64,000 nucleotides of DNA from NCBI RefSeq assembly GCF_018394335.1, contig NZ_CP074572.1, positions 3,782,001 to 3,846,000 of the forward strand. The letters are read 5' to 3'. Every line of letters starts with the position of its first letter. The first letter of the stretch is position 1. The translations under genes and the position numbers were made by a program. Of this stretch, positions 42,298 through 53,784 are shown in pieces. Source of the stretch: Shewanella dokdonensis (lineage in GTDB: Bacteria > Pseudomonadota > Gammaproteobacteria > Enterobacterales > Shewanellaceae). The notes under the pieces were generated by a model, which did not search any database, had not been told where the DNA came from, and was given only the letters and a program-made list of their open reading frames with translations.

Positions 42298-43757
42298 TTA
42301 TTGCTTGAGGCTTTTCATCTGCTCTTGAGCATCGCGGAATTTTCTAAGTTTGGCTTCAATACGCGCGATTTGTAAGGGTTTCCCATCAGATGCGCGATAA
42401 GCAAAGTTCAGTTGATCAATGGCACCATCATAATTGGCACGCAATGCCATCACTTCGGCTTTTTCGTAAAACTCCATCGCCTTGTCGCCAGTCTGTTGAT
42501 AAGCCTCTGACAACATCTGGAATGGTAAGAGGTTTTCCTTATCATCAAAGGTCATTTGTTCCAAGATAGGAATAGCTTTAACGGCTTGTTTATTCTCTAA
42601 ATAAGCGTTAGCAAGGTTGGTGTTGATAACCAGAGATGAGGGGCGAAGGCGCCGCTGATCTTCAAGCAATTTAATCGCCTGATCGTACTTTTTCGCTTGT
42701 GTCAGCAGATCAGTTTTGGTGTCTAGGTAAAACAGATTTTCAGGATCCTGTTTGCGTAAATCATCAATGATGGCTTCGGCACCTTTGTAATCCTTGATGC
42801 GAAATAATGCTAATGCTTTACCGTACAGCGCCGCTTCTTTGAACACATAATCCTTTTTTCTAACGCTTGGTTAAACAGCGATAGTACTCCAGAGTCGCTA
42901 TAGCTGGAAAAACGCACCTGGATCCTAGCTTTGGCAAGGTAAAAGTTCAGATTGGGCGGAACATCCATATGTGGATACTGCGCGGCTCGGTCGCGAGCTT
43001 CCGAAATACGAGATTCTGGTAGTGGGTGGGTCAGCAGCATTTGTGGTGGTTTAGAGGTATAGCGGTATTTCGCTGCCAGCTTGGCGAAGAAGGTTGCCGC
43101 CGCATTAGGGTCGAATCCGGCTGCCACCATAGTTCGCATACCAAAGCGGTCGGCTTCCTGTTCGTGTTGACGAGTATAGTTAATCTGCGACTGCGCACTC
43201 AGTGCTTGCGTACTCGCCAGCGCGGCCATGCCGGCTTGTGGCGCAGCAATGGTCAGCAAGATTGCGCCCAGCATCCCGGCTAAGGTAACTGGGCCGGTTT
43301 TTTGTTGCGCTTCGATGGAGCGGGCCAGATGTCGTTGAGTCACGTGCGAGATTTCATGTGCCAAGACTGACGCCATTTCGCTTTCATTATCGGCGTACAG
43401 AAATAACCCAGTATGAACCGCTACATGCCCACCAAAGAATGCAAAGGCGTTGATTTCATCATTTTGCAGCATGAAGAAATAAAATGGCGTACGGACATCG
43501 TTAGCATGTGCCACCAAGCGGTTACCCAGCTCAGTGATGTACTGCTCAAGTAAAGGATCATACAACACCGGCGCTTGTGCCCGAATGACACGCATGTAGG
43601 CATCGCCATAGATCAGCTCTTTATCTATGCTCAGTGCATGGCTGGCGGCCGTTCCGAGATCGGGCAAGTCATCCGCCACCGCAAAACTGTGGACAGAAGT
43701 ACCAAGGCCAACCGCAACGGCGGCGGCTAGTAGCAGGTGTTTACAACGGGAAAACAT
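42298..43757 (-). CDS. bepA: Beta-barrel assembly-enhancing protease BepA (frameshifted)
   Basis: Periplasmic M48 metalloprotease with a C-terminal TPR domain, about 486 residues. It promotes LptD maturation and degrades stalled outer-membrane proteins. Start ATG at 43757, with signal peptide (hydrophobic LLLAAAVAVGLG, cleavage near FAVA). Zinc motif HEISH in VLAHEISHVTQRHLA, third ligand region RQHEQEADRFG. The frame breaks at T6 42854-42859; seven would read ALEKKDYVFKEAALYGKA, linking to the TPR part. Next to perM and yfgD, as in E. coli. Confidence 0.92.
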
Positions 43758-44072
43758 CAATGTACTCAAACTGAACCTTCAGAAATTTGCATCAGTGGCA
43801 TCGCTGCCTGGCTTGTGGTTTGACTTGCAACTTAGGATAATAGGGCAAGTTTATGTTTAGCAAGCATATACGGTTATTTGTTGGTCATGTGGTGGTAACA
43901 TCTGTGACATTATCCGATTGCAGTTATCTTTGTGCAATCAGACAATCCCGATTGATAGTATGTTCCCGCAAAGTTCTGTAAATTGGGAGCATTTATCTGG
44001 GACGATAAGTCGCTCCCCAGACGATATGCCTGTAATCATGCCAAATCGCTTTTTTCACACAGGAAATCTTGA
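43758..44072. other. Intergenic region between bepA and perM, with a hairpin
   Basis: 315 bases between divergent genes. It contains a hairpin at 43985-44017 (GGGAGC ... TTATC / GATAA ... GCTCCC, a small internal loop, 6-base apical loop), about 55 bases before the perM start, probably in its leader. No gene recognised, no clear promoter by eye. Confidence 0.4.
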
Positions 44073-45163
44073 ATGTTCGACTATTTGAGCCGCTGGTACC
44101 GCGCACGTTTCAGCGATCCACAAGCGTTAACACTGTTATTTATTCTGTTAGGTATCACCCTCATACTGTATTTTGCGGGCGGTTTGCTGATGCCGTTACT
44201 GGTAGCCCTAGTGCTGGCATTTTTATTGGAATGGCCTGTGGCACAGATGGCGCGGATCGGCATTAATCGCACCACTGCGGCATCTTTAGTATTAGTGCTG
44301 TTTATTGGGGTAATGATCCTGATTTCATTCGGTTTAGTGCCAAGTATCTGGCGTCAGGGCAGTGCCTTGCTGGCTGAACTGCCTAACATGTTAGATAAAG
44401 GCATTACCATGTTGCAGCAACTCGCACAGCAACACCCGCAGTTCATCAGTGTTGAGCAGTTGGATTCCATGTTAGGGGAATTGAAAAAACTATTGGATAC
44501 GCAACATCTGCTCGGCATAGGTAAACAGTTGCTAGGTTATTCGGCATCCTTGCTGGTGCTGATGGTTTACGCGATTTTAGTGCCATTATTGGTGTTTTTC
44601 TTCTTGAAAGATAAAGATCAATTGATAAAAGGCAGTAAACGTTTTTCCCTAGCAATCGCGAATTGGCGCGCAAAGTGTGGTTTGAGATGGAACAGCAGAT
44701 CTTTAACTACATCCGTGGCAAAGTGATTGAAATTGTTATTGTTGGTATTGCCACCTACATCTTCTTTGCCTTGATGGGATTCAACTATGCGGCATTGTTG
44801 GGGGTGGCAACCGGATTATCGGTATTGATCCCTTACGTGGGGGCCACTCTGGTAACCCTGCCAATTGTGTTGGTAGCGTTTTTCCAATGGGGTTTCAGTG
44901 CGGAATTTGGTTACTTGATGCTGGGCTACGGCATCATCCAAGCTCTTGATGGCAACCTGCTGGTGCCACTGCTGTTTTCCGATGCTGTAGATTTACATCC
45001 AGTGGTGATCATCGCCGCGGTGTTAATTTTCGGCGGTTTGTGGGGCGTTTGGGGAGTATTTTTTGCTATCCCGTTGGCCTCATTGGTAAAAGCGGTGATT
45101 AATGTCTGGCCTAACACCAGTGATAACAGTGTTGCCATCGCCAAGACATCAATTACTCAGTGA
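44073..45163 (+). CDS. perM: AI-2E family transporter / PerM permease (frameshifted)
   Basis: About 363 residues, a multi-span membrane protein of the AI-2E/PerM (UPF0118) family with paired N-terminal helices ([19 protein letters not shown]) and a C-terminal half with [13 protein letters not shown] and [17 protein letters not shown], the family signature. The frame breaks at T5 44642-44646; six would read [20 protein letters not shown]. Function is not settled: relatives transport autoinducer-2 or act as Na+/H+ antiporters. Adjacent to bepA as in E. coli (yfgO). Confidence 0.9.
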
Positions 45164-45183
45164 GCCATAACCAGTAATCCTCA

Positions 45184-45233
45184 TTAGAAAGCCACTTTTA
45201 GTTACCGTATGCAATGTAACAGTGGCTTTCTAA
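45184..45233. terminator. Terminator between perM and bcp
   Basis: A 13-base perfect stem TTAGAAAGCCACT / AGTGGCTTTCTAA plus an inner GTTAC/GTAAC stem, between convergent genes. Confidence 0.7.
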
Positions 45234-45258
45234 TCGTCACGACTATGATGCAGCGCAA

Positions 45259-45726
45259 TCAACCTTTGAGATAATTCAACACCACTTCATGATGATCTTT
45301 GGTTTTGAACTTATCAAAAACAGTTTCAATTGTTCCATCCTGAGCTATAAGAAAACTGATGCGATGCAAACCATCGTATACTTTGCCCATAAATTTCTTT
45401 TCACCCCAGACACCAAAAGCATCAGCAACTGCATGGTTTTCATCACTGAGCAGATCAAAATTCAGTTGCTGTTTTTCCATAAACTTATGCAGTTTGGCAA
45501 CCGGATCTGTACTGATCCCTAACACTACCACGCCAAGGGCAGCGAGTTCAGCCTTGCTGTCGCGTAAACCACAGGCTTGTACGGTACATCCTGGCGTAAG
45601 TGCTTTCGGGTAAAAGTAGACCAACACTTTGTGTTGTTGCAGTTTTTCTTGCAGGGCAACCGCTTCACCATACTGATTTTGTAAGGTGAAGGCGGGGGCG
45701 ACTGCGCCAGCTTTCAGGGTATTCAT
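45259..45726 (-). CDS. bcp: Thiol peroxidase Bcp (peroxiredoxin Q)
   Basis: 155 residues from the ATG at 45726 (MNTLKAGAVAPAF). Cytosolic thioredoxin-dependent peroxidase. The peroxidatic and resolving cysteines sit five residues apart in TPGCTVQACGLRD, the atypical 2-Cys PrxQ arrangement. Downstream of gcvR in the same direction, 22 bases apart, as in E. coli. Confidence 0.95.
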   Translation of the reverse strand: MNTLKAGAVAPAFTLQNQYGEAVALQEKLQQHKVLVYFYPKALTPGCTVQACGLRDSKAELAALGVVVLGISTDPVAKLHKFMEKQQLNFDLLSDENHAVADAFGVWGEKKFMGKVYDGLHRISFLIAQDGTIETVFDKFKTKDHHEVVLNYLKG

Positions 45727-45748
45727 ATTGATGGTCCTTGACTTCAAT

Positions 45749-46297
45749 TTAATCCATTTCGACTACCGGGACGCCTTGCATACGGCGGATAGCACAACTC
45801 AGTGACAGCTCTGTTGCCAACGCGTGCAAGCTTTGTTCTAGCAGTTCCAGATCAACTTTTTCCGGTACGTTGATGGTAAACAACAGATGTTGTGTTGGCT
45901 GCCCGTTGTCTAATTCCTCAGCAAAAGAGCGCACCATGGCTAAATCCAGTGAGCGGTCGGCTAAAAATTGGGTGATATTGCGCATTGTGCCGCGTTGATC
46001 CTGCCCATTAAAGGTCACTTCCAAGCGCGAAATATAGGTTAATGGTACATGTTTGGAGGTACGTTTCATTACCATCAGCAGCTCTAACTCAACACAGAGT
46101 GCTGGCAGTGACGTTTCTAGTTTGGTAATGGCTGGCCACGAGCCTGCCATCATCATAATCATGGTGAATTCATTACCGAACTGCGCCATGCGGCTGTCCA
46201 CAATATCGCAATCACAATCTGTTGCCAGACGGGCAAGTTTGGCAACCAGTCCCGGGCGATCTGTGCCCATGGCGGTGACGACCAGGTAATTGGCCAT
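45749..46297 (-). CDS. gcvR: Glycine cleavage system transcriptional repressor GcvR
   Basis: 182 residues from the ATG at 46297 (MANYLVVTAMGTDRPG). Two ACT domains, the second beginning near YISRLEVTFNGQDQRGTM. In E. coli GcvR binds GcvA and blocks activation of the glycine cleavage operon when glycine is low. It lies between bcp and the divergent dapA, the conserved arrangement. Confidence 0.9.
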   Translation of the reverse strand: MANYLVVTAMGTDRPGLVAKLARLATDCDCDIVDSRMAQFGNEFTMIMMMAGSWPAITKLETSLPALCVELELLMVMKRTSKHVPLTYISRLEVTFNGQDQRGTMRNITQFLADRSLDLAMVRSFAEELDNGQPTQHLLFTINVPEKVDLELLEQSLHALATELSLSCAIRRMQGVPVVEMD

Positions 46298-46470
46298 GAA
46301 TTTTCCTCGTGTTCTAGGGGCGTTTTGTTGTGCTAACACAGCGACGCAGGAGAGATTTTTATGCTTTGGTCAATGCTACCACAACTTATTCCAATTGTTA
46401 GCCCTTGGCCCCTTGTGATCGTTTCACAGGCTCAGTACCATAGCGAATCCTGAATATTTGGGGAAATCTC

Positions 46471-47343
46471 ATGATTAGCGGAAGTATCGTAGCCTTAATT
46501 ACCCCTATGAGCCCGGAAGGCTCAGTGGATTATGCCAGTTTAGAACGTTTAGTTGAATTTCATGTCAGCAATGGTACTGATGCTATTGTTGCTGTTGGTA
46601 CTACAGGGGAATCTGCCACATTGCCACTACATGAGCATGTGGACGTGGTTGCCCATACGATAAAATTTGCCGCAGGCCGTATCCCGGTTATTGGTGGAAA
46701 CGGCGCGAATGCCACAGCAGAAGCGATTGAACTGACTCACGCGATGTCCAAGTTGGATGTGGCGGCAATGCTTGGTGTGACACCTTATTACAATAAACCC
46801 ACACAGCATGGCTTGGTTGCTCATTACAAAGCGGTTGCTGCCGCAACTGATATACCACAAATCCTTTATAATGTTCCGGGGCGTACCTCGGTGGATATGA
46901 AACCGGAAACCGTGGCGCAACTCTCCGGCGTATCCAATATTATTGCGGTGAAAGAAGCCACTGGCGATCTCAGCCGGGTGAAAAAATTACGCGAATTATG
47001 CGGTGACGATTTTCTGTTATTCAGTGGCGACGATGCCACAGCTCGTGAATTTCTGGAACTAGGTGGCAACGGCGTTATTTCGGTCGCGAACAATATTGTA
47101 CCTGCACCGTTTAAAGCCATGTGTGACGCCGCTTTGCGTGGTGATGATGCCGCCGCAGTTGCCGCAGAAGCAGAGATTAAAGATCTGTATAAAGCACTGT
47201 TCTGCGAGGCTAACCCTATCCCAGTAAAATGGGCTGCCCACCGTATGGGACTGATCAGTCATGGCACAATTCGTTTGCCTTTGACTGAACTTTCTGAGGA
47301 GTTTCATGGTCTGTTGCTTCAAGCAATGAAAAAGCCCGGATAG
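46471..47343 (+). CDS. dapA: 4-hydroxy-tetrahydrodipicolinate synthase
   Basis: 290 residues. Condenses pyruvate with aspartate semialdehyde, first step of the diaminopimelate/lysine branch. The Schiff-base lysine is in [10 protein letters not shown], the catalytic tyrosine in [10 protein letters not shown], and the N-terminal VALITPM ... VGTTGES is typical. Followed after 15 bases by bamC, co-transcribed as in E. coli. Confidence 0.97.
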   Translation: MISGSIVALITPMSPEGSVDYASLERLVEFHVSNGTDAIVAVGTTGESATLPLHEHVDVVAHTIKFAAGRIPVIGGNGANATAEAIELTHAMSKLDVAAMLGVTPYYNKPTQHGLVAHYKAVAAATDIPQILYNVPGRTSVDMKPETVAQLSGVSNIIAVKEATGDLSRVKKLRELCGDDFLLFSGDDATAREFLELGGNGVISVANNIVPAPFKAMCDAALRGDDAAAVAAEAEIKDLYKALFCEANPIPVKWAAHRMGLISHGTIRLPLTELSEEFHGLLLQAMKKPG

Positions 47344-47358
47344 AGGTCAAATAACTAG

Positions 47359-48473
47359 ATGTTAAAACTGAAGGAAATTTCATTGGTTGTTGCTGCATTG
47401 ACTGTAACAGCCTGTACTACCCCTTGGAAAGGCGTCAGGCAGATGGCGGCTTTGATTATATAAATGCCCCAGAGACGAAACCTTTGAAAATTCCTGAAGG
47501 GTTAAATACGCCCAAATACAGCCAGGAATATACGATCCCGCCGTTAAATGCCAAGGTAAATCCTGCATTGGTGGGCGATGCGCTGGATATTCGTCCGCCG
47601 TTGCAGATCCTGCCGATGGCGGATGGCACCCATGTGGAAGAGGGCAGCGATAACGTCAAAGTCGTGGTGGAAACCATTGACAATAGCGTGGATCTTAAAA
47701 AAGAGATGTTCACAGTCGTTGAAGGTTTCCTCAAGAGCAAAGACTATGGCATTGCCAAAGAAGATTATGCTACTGGTGTGATTGATACCGACTGGATTGA
47801 ACACGAAGATGTCATCGATAGTTCTTGGTTCGGTGCCGATAAAGTCTACAAAGTGCGCCAACGTTATCAATTCGTGCTGGAAGTGCGCCCACATGGCCGC
47901 ACCGGCAACCTGATAATCAATGTATTGGATCATCAGCAAAGTTATAATGGTGAGGACAGCCAAACAATCCTCAGCAGTGAAGACAAGAAACGCTATAGCA
48001 TCGATATGCTCAACAGTGCGATAGGCTTCATGGCCAAAGAGCGTGCCCGTATTGTCCAGAATATGAAGGTTCAGCAAAGTAAAGGCATCGATATGTCTTA
48101 CGTTGCCGCACCAAGTGAAAAAGAAGAGGGGTATTGGCTGGCTGATGCACCGCTGAAACGCACTTGGGATCGGTTAGCGCTGGTATTGCCAGACGTGGGT
48201 TTTGAAATCGTGGATATGGACTCAGCGAAGGGGTTGTATTACGTCAAGTTCAACGACACTTCTGGTTTCTGGAGTTCATTGTTCAGCGATGATGCTATCA
48301 AGCTAAAAGATAAAGCCAACTATCGGTTACTTGTGGCTCAGGACAAGAGTGATGCCAATAAAACCGAGATCCGCATCCGTGATAATGAAGACCAACCGCT
48401 TAGCGAAGATAAAGTTCAAAGCGTTTATAAAGCAGTCTCCGACATCATGAGTGAAGACCGTAAGGTTCATTGA
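47359..48473 (+). CDS. bamC: Outer membrane assembly lipoprotein BamC (frameshifted)
   Basis: BamC is a lipoprotein of the beta-barrel assembly machine. The ATG at 47359 gives a lipoprotein signal ending VTAC, with the lipid-bearing Cys19. The frame breaks at CCCC 47420-47423; one more C would continue CTTPLERRQADGGFDYIN. The remainder shows GDALDIRPPLQILPM and the two helix-grip domains, the second near LPDVGFEIVDMD. About 371 residues. It follows dapA and is closed by a strong terminator. Confidence 0.9.
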
Positions 48474-48486
48474 TTATCGATTTTTG

Positions 48487-48512
48487 AAAAGCGCCTATCA
48501 GGCGCTTTTTTT
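48487..48512 (+). terminator. Terminator after bamC
   Basis: AAAAGCGCCT / AGGCGCTTTT stem, 3-base loop, then a T-run. Ends the dapA-bamC operon. Confidence 0.85.
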
Positions 48513-48783
48513 ATGCCCGAAGTATTTATTTACATTTCTTCGCAAAAAACCGCTGGCCGTTTGTTATCACCAGTAACAACTGCCAGATTGGCTATAATTG
48601 TCTGAAACCACATAAGAAATATTCTATTCATACTAATATCCATAATAAAAACATGGGGATAGATAGTCGCGCTCAGATCATTTTTAAGATGCTATTCATA
48701 ATTCGCTTTCAAGATCACTCATCGCTGTCACTATTTCTACAGCGTTATGCCCAGAAGGGGTAACGCCACAAACTGGGGTTCCG

Positions 48784-49839
48784 ATGAAGAAATTCCTGTT
48801 ACTACCTGTTATTGCCATTGTTTTCGTCATTGCTTGGTGGTTGCTTGAGCATGCGCCACAAAGCGCGAATGTGCCACAACAGAATCCCCCAGAAGTTGTG
48901 GTCTATACCGCTGAAACCCAAGCGGTACGGGATGAAGTTGAAGCTCTCGGCAATGTCATTGCCAATGAGTCGGTAGTGATCACCCCTAAAGTCAGCGATC
49001 TGGTCACAGCTATTTACTTTCACGATGGTGATATGGTGACCGCCGGCCAACTATTGTTACAGCTCAACGATGCACAGCAGCAGGCGCAGTTACAGCAAGC
49101 GCAGGTACAGCTTGCCGAGAACCGCCGCGAGCTGAAAAGAATTCGTGGATTAGTCGATAACCGTACGATTGCGGCTTCTGAACAAGATCGTTTACAAACC
49201 TTGATAGACAGTGCTCTGGCACAAGTCGCTGCGGCCACCGCAGCTGTAAATGATCGGCAGATCCGCGCGCCCTTTGCCGGACGTTTGGGATTGCGGCAGA
49301 TCTCGCTTGGTGGGTTAGTGACTCCCGGCACCGTCATTACTACCTTAGATGACATTGCCACTATCAAGCTGGATTTTCCGGTGCCAGAACGCTTTATTCA
49401 GCAACTGCAACCCGGCAAGAAAGTCGAAGCTAGCGCCGTGGCTTACGACAATACTATCTTTCATGGTGTGGTAACGACCATTGACAGTCGTATCAATCCT
49501 GAAACCCGCGCGGTCACTGTTAGAGCCGTATTATCAAATTCTGATGCCAAACTGCTTCCCGGTATGTTGATGAAAGTCCGTTTGATTAAGCAAGCCCGGG
49601 AGGCGCTGTTGTTGCCTGAATCGGCAATTGTGCCGATCCAACAACAGCATCAGGTCTATGTTGTGGCCGATAACCACACTGCCAGCCGTCGTGAAGTCAC
49701 CATCGGGCTCAGAACTCGCGGTTGGGTGGAGATTACCAGCGGCGTAACCGCTGGTGAGCAAGTGATCGTCAGAGGGCTGATGAAAGTCCGTGATGGTCAG
49801 CCAGTGCTGCTGAAAAATGCTGAAAGTTTCAGTCAATAG
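48784..49839 (+). CDS. RND efflux system periplasmic adaptor subunit
   Basis: 351 residues, a membrane-fusion protein of the AcrA/MexA class. A single N-terminal hydrophobic segment (residues 4-21) anchors or exports it; there is no lipobox. A lipoyl-type hairpin (PKVSDLVTAIYFHDGDMV), a coiled coil rich in Gln/Ala (residues ~95-150), IRAPFAGRLGLRQISLGGLV, and beta-barrel and membrane-proximal domains follow. It is 14 bases upstream of the pump gene. No outer-membrane channel gene accompanies the pair, so it probably uses a shared TolC. The 270 bases upstream (48513-48783) hold no gene. Confidence 0.9.
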   Translation: MKKFLLLPVIAIVFVIAWWLLEHAPQSANVPQQNPPEVVVYTAETQAVRDEVEALGNVIANESVVITPKVSDLVTAIYFHDGDMVTAGQLLLQLNDAQQQAQLQQAQVQLAENRRELKRIRGLVDNRTIAASEQDRLQTLIDSALAQVAAATAAVNDRQIRAPFAGRLGLRQISLGGLVTPGTVITTLDDIATIKLDFPVPERFIQQLQPGKKVEASAVAYDNTIFHGVVTTIDSRINPETRAVTVRAVLSNSDAKLLPGMLMKVRLIKQAREALLLPESAIVPIQQQHQVYVVADNHTASRREVTIGLRTRGWVEITSGVTAGEQVIVRGLMKVRDGQPVLLKNAESFSQ

Positions 49840-49853
49840 GAGCAGCAAACATT

Positions 49854-52800
49854 ATGATCCTCTCTGACATTTCAGTAAAACGTCCCGTGTTTGCCTCGGT
49901 TATCAGCTTGCTGCTTATCGCTTTCGGACTGGTATCGTTCGATAAGCTGCCACTGCGAGAATATCCCAATATCGACCCGCCGATTGTCGCCATCGACACT
50001 AACTACCGTGGTGCCAGCGCCGCAGTTGTGGAAAGCCGGATCACCCAACTGGTGGAAGATCGTATCAGTGGCATTGAAGGCATTCGGCATATCAGTTCTT
50101 CCAGCCGCGATGGCCGCTCGTCAGTGGTTTTGGAGTTCGATATCAACCGCGATATTGAAGCGGCTGCCAACGATGTCCGTGACCGGGTTTCAGGGTTACT
50201 CAATAATTTGCCAGAAGAAGCCGACCCACCAGAAGTACAAAAGGCCAACGGTGGCGACGAAGTCATCATGTGGCTGAATCTGGTATCAGAGCAATTATCC
50301 ACTATCCAGCTCACCGATTATGCCCGGCGTTATCTGACCGATAGATTTTCAGTGATCGATGGTATTGCCATGATCCGTATCGGTGGCGGCAAAGTCTATG
50401 CAATGCGTGTTTGGCTCGACCGGCAAGCATTGGCGGCAAGGCAACTCACAGTGGCAGACGTCGAGGCCGCACTGCGTGCTGAAAACGTTGAACTGCCAGC
50501 CGGTTCAATTGAGTCGCAAGAGCGGCATTTTACGGTGCGGCTTGAACGCGGTTTTCTGACAGAAAAAGATTTTTCCAGGTTGGTGATCAGCCGTGGTGAT
50601 GATGGTTATCTCGTGACGTTAGGCGATGTGGCCAGAGTGGAACTCGGTTCTGAAGAAGACCGTATTATGTTTCGCGGTAACGGTGAATCCATGATTGGTC
50701 TGGGCGTGTCCAAGCAATCAACAGCGAACACCCTTGAAGTTGCAAGAGCGGTTAACCAGCTGGTCGATGAGATAAACCCAACACTGCCACAAGGGATGGA
50801 AATTAAACGTTCCTATGATAGTTCGGTGTTTATCGAATCTTCCATCAACGAAGTGTACCAAACACTGTTTATTGCAGTGGCGCTGGTGGTTATCGTTATC
50901 TATGTGTTTTTAGGGAGTGTTCGCGCCATGTTGGTGCCAGCACTGGCCGTACCAGTATCACTGCTCGCAACGTTTATCGTACTGTATGCGCTCGGATATA
51001 CCATCAATCTGCTGACATTGCTGGCACTGATTTTGGCGATTGGGATGGTGGTCGATGATGCCATTGTGATGTTGGAAAACATTCATCGGCGCATCGAAGC
51101 CGGCGAACCACCGCTAAAGGCGGCGTACTTGGGCGCTCGGGAAGTGGCATTTGCAGTTATTGCAACCACCGCAGTGCTGGTGGCGGTGTTCATGCCCATT
51201 AGTTTCCTGGAAGGCGACTTAGGAAAATTATTTAAAGAGTTTGCTGTCACCATGAGTGCGGCGGTGATTTTCTCTTCGCTGGTCGCCTTAACACTTAGCC
51301 CCATGATGTGTTCTAAAGTGTTGCGGCCGGCAACGCAGGACACCGCGTTGATGCGTTTGGTTGATCGCTCAATGGCTCATCTCGGACGCTTCTACCAGAC
51401 GAGCCTAGAACGGGCGATTGCTAAGCCATTATTCACCAGCATGCTGGTGTTATTGGCGTTTGTGATCAGTGGTTACTTGTTAAAACAGATCCCTCAGGAA
51501 TTTGCGCCGCAGGAAGACCGTGGCTCGCTGTTTTTGATGATCAACGGCCCAGAAGGCGCCAGTTATGACTATATCACTGATTATATGGATGAAGTCGAAA
51601 CGCGTTTGATGCCGTTAGTCGCTAATGGCGAAATTAAACGCTTGCTGGTGCGCGCACCGAGAGGTTGGGGCGGCAATGCTAATTTTTCAAACGGCATGGC
51701 CATTATCGTACTCAATGATTGGTCAGAACGCCGCCCGGCAAAAGCCATTGTGGCGGATATTAATAACCGCCTGAAAGATCTTTCCGGTATTCGTGCCTTT
51801 CCGGTGATGCGGCAGGCCTTTGGTCGAGGTGTCAATAAACCGGTGCAGTTTGTGCTGGGGGCCAACTTACGCAGAATTGGCCCAATGGCGCGATATCCTC
51901 ATGCAAAAAGCGGCAGAAAATCCTGGCCTTACCGGGCTGGATTTTGATTACAAGGAAACCAAGCCACAGCTCAGAGTGGTGATTGATAAAGATCGCGCCG
52001 CCGATTTAGGTGTATCAAACGCGCAGATCGGCCGTACGTTGGAATCTATGCTGGGGTCGCGTCTAGTCACAACATTTATGCGTGATGGCGAAGAATATGA
52101 TGTCATCATTGAAGGTGATCGCCGCCAGCAAAGTACCCCAAATGACATGCAGAATATCTATGTGCGTTCTGAACGCAGTGGTGCGCTGGTGCCGTTATCC
52201 AATCTGGTTACCATCACTGAATTCGCCGATGCCAGTGAATTGAATCGCTATAATCGAATGCGTGCCATCACCATAGAAGCCAGCCTGAGTGACGGTTATT
52301 CATTGGGTGAGGCCCTGGTATATCTTAACGAGCTGGTTCAGCAGCATCTGCCCGCTGAAGCGGTGATCAGTTATAAAGGGCAATCGCTGGATTATCAGGA
52401 ATCGGGCAACTCGATGTATTTTGTGTTTCTACTGGCGTTGGGTATTGTTTTTCTGGTGCTGGCCGCACAGTTTGAAAGTTACATTCATCCGCTGGTGATC
52501 ATGCTGACTGTGCCTTTAGCAATGTCCGGTGCGCTTATTGGTCTGTGGCTGACGGCGCAGAGTCTCAATATTTATAGCCAAATTGGCATCATCATGTTGG
52601 TGGGCTTAGCGACTAAAAATGGCATTCTGATCGTTGAGTTTGCCAATCAGTTACGTGACCGCGGTATTAGCTTTCATGAATCGATTATTCAGGCATCGCG
52701 TCAGCGACTGCGGCCAATACTGATGACAGGGATTACTACCGCAGCTGGGGCGGTTCCCTTGGTTATGGCTTCTGGCGCTGGGGCTGAAACCCGGTTTGTG

Positions 52801-52950
52801 ATTGGTGTAGTGGTACTGTTCGGCATACTCTTGGCAACCGTGTTTACATTGTTGGTGATCCCGGTGGCCTATTCGATACTGGCACGCCATTCTGGCTCAC
52901 CGCTAGCGGTAACCCAAAAGCTTGAGCAGCAATTGGCTGAGAAAGTATAA
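49854..52950 (+). CDS. RND efflux transporter permease subunit (frameshifted)
   Basis: About 1032 residues, an AcrB/MdtB-type proton-driven efflux pump. The N-terminal MILSDISVKRPVFASVISLLL, the proton-relay DD in LAIGMVVDDAIVM, and repeated porter domains are visible, with a second membrane half from LDYQESGNSMYFVFLLA onward. The frame breaks at G5 51857-51861. Joining FVLGG to PTYAELAQWRD needs two more G (or one fewer, giving FVLG-PTYAEL); the first fits the family better. Substrate cannot be inferred. Confidence 0.9.
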
Positions 52951-53066
52951 GCAGCTAACAGCGCTGTGAGTAAATGGGGTAAGTGATAGAAAAGGGTTTA
53001 TACCCGCGGCTACTTTAACGCCATGAAGTGGCTGTTGTTTATCGGCTCACTTTGCTTAAGAAAGAA

Positions 53067-53091
53067 AAACGGCCCTAAAATAGGGCCGTTT
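53067..53091. terminator. Bidirectional terminator between the RND pump and efp
   Basis: AAACGGCCCTA / TAGGGCCGTTT stem with an AAA loop. The minus-strand continuation is T-rich (TTTCTTTCTT), so it should end the efp transcript. Confidence 0.75.
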
Positions 53092-53174
53092 ATGCAGTAG
53101 CCTGATTATGCCAATCAGCGAAAATGCTTAAGCTAATGGATAGGCTATGGACTGGCTGGTGGATCCTATACGGA

Positions 53175-53738
53175 TTACACGCGTTTTTTGAACTCACCAG
53201 TACGGGTATCGATTTCGATCTTGTCGCCTTCTTTCACGAAGTCAGCAACCATGATTTCCATGTCGGTACCGATCAATTTGGCTGGCTTCATTACCTTACC
53301 AGTAGTATCGCCACGCGCTGCAGGTTCTGTGTAACCTACTTCACGAACGATAGTGGTTGGCATTTCAACAGAAATGGCTTTACCGTTGTAGAAAGTCACC
53401 TGACAAACTTCTTCCATGCCGTCAACGATATAGTTGATAGCATCACCCATGTTTTCAGCTTCTACGTCGTACTGATTGTACTCAGCGTCCATGAAAACAT
53501 ACATTGGGTCAGCAAAGTAGGAATAGGTACATTCCAGACGTTCCAACTGGATGTCATCCAGTTTGTCGTCAGCTTTGAATACAGTTTCAGTACCTGAACC
53601 TAACAACAGGTTCTTCAGTTTCATTTTACAAACAGCGGCGTTACGGCCAGATTTGTTGTATTCGGTCTTCAGAACAACCATTGGGTTGCCATCAACCATG
53701 ATCACGTTACCTGCGCGGATTTCCTGAGCAGTTTTCAT
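53175..53738 (-). CDS. efp: Translation elongation factor P, arginine (EarP-modified) type
   Basis: 187 residues. EF-P rescues ribosomes stalled at consecutive prolines. The tip of domain I reads NKSGRNAA with Arg32, not the lysine of the E. coli type. Arg32 EF-P is the class rhamnosylated by EarP, described in Shewanella and Pseudomonas. The adjacent upstream gene is earP, confirming the pairing. The C-terminal OB domains ([12 protein letters not shown]) are intact. Confidence 0.96.
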   Translation of the reverse strand: MKTAQEIRAGNVIMVDGNPMVVLKTEYNKSGRNAAVCKMKLKNLLLGSGTETVFKADDKLDDIQLERLECTYSYFADPMYVFMDAEYNQYDVEAENMGDAINYIVDGMEEVCQVTFYNGKAISVEMPTTIVREVGYTEPAARGDTTGKVMKPAKLIGTDMEIMVADFVKEGDKIEIDTRTGEFKKRV

Positions 53739-53784
53739 TACGTAGATTCCTATATTTCACGGTTTTTCAGTTCAGCGCAGCATC

